64,000 nucleotides of DNA, taken from contig JAPZUE010000012.1 of the NCBI GenBank assembly GCA_027533385.1, positions 1 to 64,000 on the forward strand, given 5' to 3'. The stretch is from Rhizobium sp. (lineage in GTDB: Bacteria; Pseudomonadota; Alphaproteobacteria; Rhizobiales; Rhizobiaceae). A program made the position numbers and the translations under genes. Below the pieces are notes generated by a model. The model did no database searches, had not been told where the DNA came from, and worked only from the letters and a program-made list of their open reading frames with translations. Shown piece by piece: positions 58,972 through 64,000 of the stretch; the stretch's first letter is position 1; each line of letters opens with the position of its first letter.

Positions 58972-59535
58972 ATGACCACCAGAGACCTCGTGCTCGCCGC
59001 ACTCTTCACCGCCATCATCATCGTGCTTGGCTTCATCCCGCCGGTGCCGATCCCGTTGCTGCCGGTTCCGATCACGGCCCAGTCCATGGGCGTCATGCTC
59101 GCCGGCTGCATCATTGGCGCCAAGCGCGGGGCGCTGGCCTATGCCCTGCTCGTCGTGCTCGTGGCTGTCGGCCTGCCCGTTCTCTCGGGTGGTCGCGGTG
59201 GTCTCAACGTGCTGATGGGTCCGACCGGCGGTTATATCTTCGGCTGGATCATCGGCACATTCGTCACCGGTTTCCTCGCCGAAAAGCTGGTCCGCGAGGG
59301 ACAGTCGGCGGCCAAGCAGATGACCGGCTTCTTCATTGCCTCGATCGTCGGCGGTATCGGCGTCGTCTATCTCTGCGGCATGCCGTGGCTTTCGGTGGTT
59401 GCCGGCACGCCTTTTACGGCCGTGCTCACCGGCTCGCTCGCCTTCATCCCGGGCGACCTGGTCAAGGCCGCAATCGCCACGCTTGCGGCACGCGCCGTCA
59501 TCGTCGGCTATCCGCTTCTGCCGGCCCGCGCATAA
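58972..59535 (+). CDS. bioY: Biotin transporter substrate-binding component BioY (bioMNY copy)
   Basis: This 187-residue membrane S-component has about six helices; PPVPIPLLPVPITAQSMGVMLAG and the Gly-rich GGRGGLNVLMGPTGGYIFGW are BioY hallmarks. It completes the BioMNY complex. It is clearly different from the solitary BioY at 135-725 (for example KRGALAYALLVVLVAVGLPVL here), so the two are paralogues and not a recent duplication. A perfect terminator follows. Confidence 0.95.
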   Translation: MTTRDLVLAALFTAIIIVLGFIPPVPIPLLPVPITAQSMGVMLAGCIIGAKRGALAYALLVVLVAVGLPVLSGGRGGLNVLMGPTGGYIFGWIIGTFVTGFLAEKLVREGQSAAKQMTGFFIASIVGGIGVVYLCGMPWLSVVAGTPFTAVLTGSLAFIPGDLVKAAIATLAARAVIVGYPLLPARA

Positions 59536-59561
59536 CACCCAGAAACCGTCGTTCAAGAATC

Positions 59562-59588
59562 AAAATGCCACCGCTAAGGTGGCATTTT
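59562..59588 (+). terminator. Rho-independent terminator after bioMNY
   Basis: AAAATGCCACC and GGTGGCATTTT form a perfect 11-base stem with a 5-base loop, ending in a T run. It starts 27 bases after the bioY stop. Confidence 0.9.
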
Positions 59589-59639
59589 CCGTTCCGGGGA
59601 TGGGACGGGGTATGGGGACATGGGACCGTGACGACTTCA

Positions 59640-60665
59640 ATGACGACCAAACTGCTTCTTGCCTGCGCCTTTCAGGCACTGGCCACCGCATCCGTGCTGG
59701 CCAACGATTCCATGGCCACACTCGGGGCCGGCGGGCTGATCTTCACACGCAGTGAAGAGATCACCATGGCGAAGGAGGATCTCTACATCTCGCCGGAAAA
59801 GGTGGAGGTGAAATACCTCTATCGCAACACCACGGACAAGCCGGTCAGCACCATCGTCGCCTTCCCCATGCCGAAAATCGGCGGCCCGGTTGAAATCATG
59901 TCGGCGGTGCCGGACGAGCAGAGCGACAATTTCATGGATTTCTCGGTCGTCCAGGACGGCGAGGAGATCGAGCCGAACCTTCAGCAAAGGGTCCTGGTGC
60001 GCGGCATCGACTTCACCGCCGAGGTGGAAGCGCAGGAGATCCCGCTGCAGCCGCTCGCCAAGGAGACGGCTGAAGCGCTGAAGACACTGGATCCCGAAGT
60101 GGCCAAGGACTGGCTCGCCAAGGGCCTCATCTACGATCTCAACGGCGGGGCAAACAACAACGGGCAGCCGGTCACGGAATATGTGCCTGTCTGGGAACTC
60201 GAATCCATTTTCTGGTGGGAAACAACTTTCCCCGCCAACGCGGACGTCGAGGTCGAGCATAGCTACAAGCCGAGCGTCGGCGGCAGCGCCGGTCTCGTCT
60301 TTGCGTTCGACGGCAAGCCCTCGGATGCCTATCCCGACTATCAGAAGCGCTACTGTGTGAACGAGACCTTCGTCAACGCCACCGCGAAGCTGGAGAAAAA
60401 GCAGAACCCGGATGCCGGCATCTACTATTTCGAGCAGTGGCTCTCCTACATCCTGACCACAGGCAACAACTGGTATGGCCCGATCGGCGACTTCCACCTC
60501 ACGGTCGACAAGCTGCACCCGGAATCGCTCGTCAGCTTCTGCGGCGAAAACGTCAAGAAGACCGGTCCGACCACATTCGAGATGCGCGCCAAGGACTATT
60601 ATCCGATGGAAGATCTCAACATCCTGCTCGTGGTCACGAACAAGGTCGCGATGAAGGACCAATGA
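59640..60665 (+). CDS. DUF4424 secreted protein
   Basis: This 341-residue protein has a signal peptide (KLLLACAFQALATASVLA) and a DUF4424 domain: NDSMATLGAGGLIFTRSEEI, KVEVKYLYRNTTDKPVSTIVAFPMP (VKYLYRN; VAFPMP), ESIFWWETTFPANADVEVEHSY (WWETTFPA) and LTTGNNWYGPIGDFHLTVDK. Relatives are periplasmic and of unknown role. ATG at 59640 is used; GTG at 59628 has a better GGGGA upstream and would add four residues. Long frames extending to 58890 overlap bioY in another frame and are not real. Confidence 0.85.
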   Translation: MTTKLLLACAFQALATASVLANDSMATLGAGGLIFTRSEEITMAKEDLYISPEKVEVKYLYRNTTDKPVSTIVAFPMPKIGGPVEIMSAVPDEQSDNFMDFSVVQDGEEIEPNLQQRVLVRGIDFTAEVEAQEIPLQPLAKETAEALKTLDPEVAKDWLAKGLIYDLNGGANNNGQPVTEYVPVWELESIFWWETTFPANADVEVEHSYKPSVGGSAGLVFAFDGKPSDAYPDYQKRYCVNETFVNATAKLEKKQNPDAGIYYFEQWLSYILTTGNNWYGPIGDFHLTVDKLHPESLVSFCGENVKKTGPTTFEMRAKDYYPMEDLNILLVVTNKVAMKDQ

Positions 60666-60895
60666 GCGAACGAGGCTCAACAACCTATCCGGGAATAGGC
60701 GGCAATCCGCCATGACCTGGTAACGGGTTGTAAAACCGTTTTCGACAGGATCGCGCCGATCGATTGCTTCCGGTTTCCCCCTGAGCGCGCCATGATCGCA
60801 GCGCAAATTCCGGAAAGGATCATGTCATGCTGTTTTGGCGCGTCCGGTGAAGCCGGACGTCCCGCATTCCATTGCGCGCTTCGAAAGTTACGGCC

Positions 60896-62902
60896 ATGTT
60901 CCTCAAAGACCTTTCGCTCAGCAAAAAGCTGATCCTCACCTTCTGCACCATCATGGCGGGATGCTTCCTGGCCTCCGTCGTCGTCTTCTTTCAGGCCTAT
61001 ACGGCCAAGAACACCGTGGTCGACCAGGATCGGGCACAGGGCATCGCCACGCTGGTGGACGCAGCACGAACCTCGATGGCCGAACAGGCCGCGAATGAGC
61101 GCGGTTATCTGCTGACCGGCAGCGAGAGCACGCTTGCGGGCGTTGCGGCGGAACGCAAGGCTCTCGACACCGCTCTGAGCGAAGCCCGGGCGCTCGCCGC
61201 TGATGACAGCGCTCTCGTCGCCAGGCTCGATGCCATGAAGGCCGCCGCCGATGCCTATGCCGCCCAAATTGCCGATCCGCAGATCAAGGCGCGTCAGGCC
61301 GGCAAGACGATCGAAGAACTCGCCGACATCACCGCCTCTCAGACAGGCGGCCAGCTCGATGCGTTCCGCAGCGCGGCTGCCGAGATCAAGGCCTTGCTGG
61401 CAACCCAGACGGCAGCCACCCGCGCCCGGCTTGAAGCGGCCCATCATGCGCTTGAAATGGCCTTGATCCTGGGGGCGGCCGTCGCCGGCGTGTTCGCCGT
61501 CGGCCTTATCTGGCTGCTCGCCCGCTCCATCGTCACGCCGATCACCGGCATGACCAATGCCATGGCCCGTCTTGCCGCCGGTGACCATTCCATCGAAGTC
61601 CCTGCCGTCGATCGCGGCGACGAAGTCGGCCGCATGGCCAAGGCCGTGCTGGTCTTCAAGGAGGCGGCCATCGACAGCGCCCGCATGTCCGACGAGCGGC
61701 GCGCGCTGCGCGAGCAGGCCGAAGCCGACCGCCAGAAGGCCGAAGCCGAGAAGGCGCGTGAGGCCGAGGAGGTTCGGTTTGCAATGAGCGAACTGGCCAA
61801 GGGGCTCTCGGCCTTGTCTGAGGGCGATGTGGTGTTCCGCCTCGACCAGCCTTTCGCGACCCATCTCGACAGCCTGCGCGGCAATTTCAACGACTCGCTG
61901 GACAAGCTGCAGGCCGCCCTGCGGACCGTCGGCGCGAATGCGCATGCGATCCATGCCGGGGCCGCCGAGATCCGTTCCTCGGCCGACGACCTTGCCCGGC
62001 GAACCGAACAGCAGGCAGCATCCGTCGAAGAAACGGCGGCTGCAGTCGCCGAAGTCACCAAGACCGTGCGGGACACGACCAAGCGGGCCGAGGATGTTGG
62101 CCAGCTGGTCGAGAGCACCCGGGCCGGCGCTGAACGCTCCGGCGACGTCGTGCGTAATGCGGTTCAGGCGATGACCGAAATCGAACAGTCGTCGCAGTCG
62201 ATCTCCAGCATTATCGGCGTGATCGAAGACATCGCCTTCCAGACCAACCTCTTGGCACTCAACGCCGGCGTGGAAGCGGCACGAGCCGGTGAAGCGGGCA
62301 AGGGCTTTGCCGTCGTCGCCCAGGAAGTGCGTGAACTTGCGCAGCGCTCGGCCAATGCCGCCAAGGAAATCAAGGCGCTGATCTCGAAATCGACGGCACA
62401 GGTCGGCAATGGCGTTTCCCTGGTCGGCGAAACGGGCAAGGAGCTCGAGAAGATCGTCAGCGCCGTGCAGGAGATCAGCCATCACGTGGGCGCGATCGTG
62501 ACGGCAGCGCGCGAACAGTCCACGGGTCTGCAGGAAATCAATCTTGCCGTAACCAGCATGGATCAGGGCACCCAGCAGAACGCCGCGATGGTCGAGCAGC
62601 AGACGGCTGCGTCGCATACGCTGGCGGCGGAAGCGGATTCGCTCAACACGCTGCTTGCCCAGTTCCGCCTCGGACAGGGCCGTGCTGCGGCTCCGGCATC
62701 TGCACAGACCATGCGCAGAACGGCCGCGCCTTCAGTCGCACCGGCCAGCCGACCCGTGAGCCGCCAGCCGGCCCCGGCCTCCAGCGTTCATGCCCCGGCC
62801 CCCTCGCCCGCAAGGGCGCTTGCCGGCAAACTGGGGCGCGCCTTCGGCATGGCATCTGCCGCTCCCGCCGAGCCGGTGAAGCAGGACTGGACGGAATTCT
62901 GA
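60896..62902 (+). CDS. Methyl-accepting chemotaxis protein with C-terminal DWTEF tail
   Basis: This 668-residue chemoreceptor has helix 1 (10-32), a periplasmic helical sensor with [11 protein letters not shown] (CHASE3-like), helix 2 (about 190-212), HAMP (212-265) and a second HAMP-like part (about 300-350), then the signalling domain. The hairpin tip reads [43 protein letters not shown] (seen as adjoining parts). A long Ala/Pro linker ends in DWTEF, a pentapeptide of the type that tethers CheR in rhizobial receptors. ATG at 60896 is used. Confidence 0.93.
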   Translation: MFLKDLSLSKKLILTFCTIMAGCFLASVVVFFQAYTAKNTVVDQDRAQGIATLVDAARTSMAEQAANERGYLLTGSESTLAGVAAERKALDTALSEARALAADDSALVARLDAMKAAADAYAAQIADPQIKARQAGKTIEELADITASQTGGQLDAFRSAAAEIKALLATQTAATRARLEAAHHALEMALILGAAVAGVFAVGLIWLLARSIVTPITGMTNAMARLAAGDHSIEVPAVDRGDEVGRMAKAVLVFKEAAIDSARMSDERRALREQAEADRQKAEAEKAREAEEVRFAMSELAKGLSALSEGDVVFRLDQPFATHLDSLRGNFNDSLDKLQAALRTVGANAHAIHAGAAEIRSSADDLARRTEQQAASVEETAAAVAEVTKTVRDTTKRAEDVGQLVESTRAGAERSGDVVRNAVQAMTEIEQSSQSISSIIGVIEDIAFQTNLLALNAGVEAARAGEAGKGFAVVAQEVRELAQRSANAAKEIKALISKSTAQVGNGVSLVGETGKELEKIVSAVQEISHHVGAIVTAAREQSTGLQEINLAVTSMDQGTQQNAAMVEQQTAASHTLAAEADSLNTLLAQFRLGQGRAAAPASAQTMRRTAAPSVAPASRPVSRQPAPASSVHAPAPSPARALAGKLGRAFGMASAAPAEPVKQDWTEF

Positions 62903-62908
62903 CGGAGT

Positions 62909-62932
62909 TGGCCGGGCTGCAAAGCCCGGCCA
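62909..62932 (+). terminator. GC-rich hairpin after the first chemoreceptor gene
   Basis: TGGCCGGGCT and AGCCCGGCCA form a perfect 10-base stem around GCAA. There is no T run, so termination efficiency is uncertain. Confidence 0.55.
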
Positions 62933-63077
62933 TCGCTCCCAACCACAGGGTTATGCTGAACGAGGGTTTAAGAATTACGGCAAGATTTTACAGTTCTTGC
63001 CCAAAGAATTAACGATCTTTGGCCATCCTGCCGCGATTGACGGGGCCGCATCAGCAGCGGTCGCAGGGATGGGAAAT

Positions 63078-64000
63078 ATGTTGAAATCATTAAATAAAAT
63101 ACCGCTCTCGGTGCAGATGGTGCTCGGGATCGGGATCGCGGTTGCTGCCATTCAGGCCGGGACTGCTGCCTATGAAATTTCTGCCGAGCGGCTGAGCCTC
63201 ACCGACAAGGCTGCCAAACGCGGCGATGCCGCGCTCGACATGCTCGAATCCGTGCATACGCAGGCCATGCTGAATCGCAAGGCGGTCGGCGAGGACGATC
63301 CGGCGATCGAAACATTGGACGGCACGATGGAGCAATTCTCCAATGCCGGCGGCAGCGTGAAGATCTGGCTGGTGATGGGCCCGAAGGTCATCGACTTCCA
63401 GAAGGCGCAGGGCGAAACCGAATTCGAAAGCCCGCGTGATGCGCTCGACCAGCAGACGATCGAAAAGCTGCAGAAGCTGAACAGCCTCGAAGGCGAGACA
63501 TTCCGCATGACACGACCCGTCGTGCTTGGACAGGGGAGCGCGTCGGACCAGAAATGCGCGGCGTGTCACACGGCGGAGATGAATATCCAGCCCGGCGAGG
63601 TCATTGGCGTGTACAGCGCCCAAGTGGATCTCGCGCCCGAGCTTGCTGCGTGGCGCGCCAATGTCTGGACGCGCGTCTGGATGGGCGCGGGCGCCATCGG
63701 CCTGATGATTGCTCTCGTCATCGCCATGCTGCGCATCACGGCGATCAACCCGCTGCGCAACCTGACCCAGGCGACGGAAAAGCTGGCTGGTGGGCATCTC
63801 GACGTCGAGATCGACAATCGCGAGCGTCGCGACGAGCTCGGAATCATGGCCCGGGCGCTCGAAGTGTTCCGGGACAATCTGCGGCGCAACAAGGCGCTGG
63901 AGGCTGAAGCCGAACAGGCGCGCCACAAGGCCGAAGCGCACCGCCTTGAAGTCGAACGCCGCGCCGAGGACGAGGCCGCAGAGCGGCTGCGCGTCGCGAC
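63078..64000 (+). CDS. Chemotaxis receptor with periplasmic haem-c type (Tll0287-like) sensor, 5' part only
   Basis: An open frame runs from ATG 63078 off the window end (307 residues seen). It has helix 1 (about 8-31), a periplasmic domain (32-195), helix 2 (about 197-218), HAMP (218-270) and the start of a coiled coil (RNKALEAEAEQARHK). The periplasmic domain holds one CxxCH motif, Cys160-Cys163-His164 (KCAACHTAEM), the covalent haem c site, preceded by KIWLVMGPKVIDFQ, as in Tll0287/DUF3365-type sensors. Gas or redox sensing is likely. AGGGATGGGA precedes the start. Confidence 0.85.
   Translation, partial: MLKSLNKIPLSVQMVLGIGIAVAAIQAGTAAYEISAERLSLTDKAAKRGDAALDMLESVHTQAMLNRKAVGEDDPAIETLDGTMEQFSNAGGSVKIWLVMGPKVIDFQKAQGETEFESPRDALDQQTIEKLQKLNSLEGETFRMTRPVVLGQGSASDQKCAACHTAEMNIQPGEVIGVYSAQVDLAPELAAWRANVWTRVWMGAGAIGLMIALVIAMLRITAINPLRNLTQATEKLAGGHLDVEIDNRERRDELGIMARALEVFRDNLRRNKALEAEAEQARHKAEAHRLEVERRAEDEAAERLRVA

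Noticed and set aside
58890-60665. 591-codon frame joining the bioY region to DUF4424
   Set aside because: Its first 250 codons overlap bioN/bioY in another frame and a terminator; only the part from 59640 has signal peptide and domain.

Overview
The window is a high-GC chromosomal segment of an alphaproteobacterium, almost certainly a member of the Rhizobiaceae (Rhizobium/Agrobacterium relatives). The evidence is the set of families and their order: a ctaC-ctaD-ctaB-coxF-ctaG-ctaE cytochrome aa3 cluster leading through DUF983 and surf1 to ispH, thrB and rnhA; thrC next to an M16 processing-type peptidase; yqgE, ialB-type and DUF1344 secreted proteins; BioR-type boxes and bioMNY; and rhizobial palindromic intergenic repeats. 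Most of the window is core metabolism. Accessory DNA occurs as small patches: toxin-antitoxin (TA) pairs, insertion-element ends, decayed genes and one AT-rich insert.

Layout. 1-2153: end of an IS630-type element abutting a solitary bioY with BioR-like boxes, then repeat-rich DNA and a GntR/FCD regulator. 2198-9372: ParDE, two small dimeric alpha/beta-barrel enzymes controlled by a divergent ArsR regulator with twin operators, an SMR-TetR pair, a HAD phosphatase, a lipid kinase, and a flavin monooxygenase divergent from an XRE-cupin regulator. 9391-20551: lipoprotein, thrC, M16 peptidase, GNAT plus a membrane GGDEF/EAL protein, LysE exporter, yqgE, a DsbD-type domain protein, peroxiredoxin and a Dabb protein. 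20715-31814: a convergent XRE/Gp49-type pair, rnhA-thrB, ParDE, ispH, and the whole aa3 oxidase structural and assembly cluster, headed by an FNR/FixK-type box in front of ctaC. 32106-46291: ialB-like gene, tldD, VOC protein, AbrB-VapC, HAD, ParDE, a SPOR-tailed D,D-carboxypeptidase, soxR with a divergent MFS pump, polysaccharide deacetylase, pdxH, lipoprotein, a J-domain protein, a MITE, fabI, a histidine phosphatase and DUF1344. 46591-59588: a second GGDEF/EAL protein, aroC-ribBA, an Xre-RES TA pair, an autotransporter remnant, a YcaQ-like protein, and bioMNY preceded by a broken bioM copy and an AT-rich orphan gene. 59640-64000: DUF4424 protein and two chemoreceptors, the second with a periplasmic CxxCH haem motif and cut by the window end.

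Themes. Biotin uptake appears twice, as a solitary BioY and as the BioMNY complex. Several small regulator-target pairs are organised around visible palindromic operators (ArsR, TetR, SoxR, AbrB-VapC, Xre-RES, XRE/Gp49). Six TA-type pairs occur in about 50 kb. An IS630-like end, a solo end and a 260-bp MITE share the same termini, so a non-autonomous element family is present here. I do not see a clearly new multi-gene system such as a defence island or CRISPR. The best candidates for something undescribed are the AT-rich orphan flanked by diverged bioM copies, the MITE family, the convergent XRE/Gp49 pair and the haem-motif chemoreceptor.
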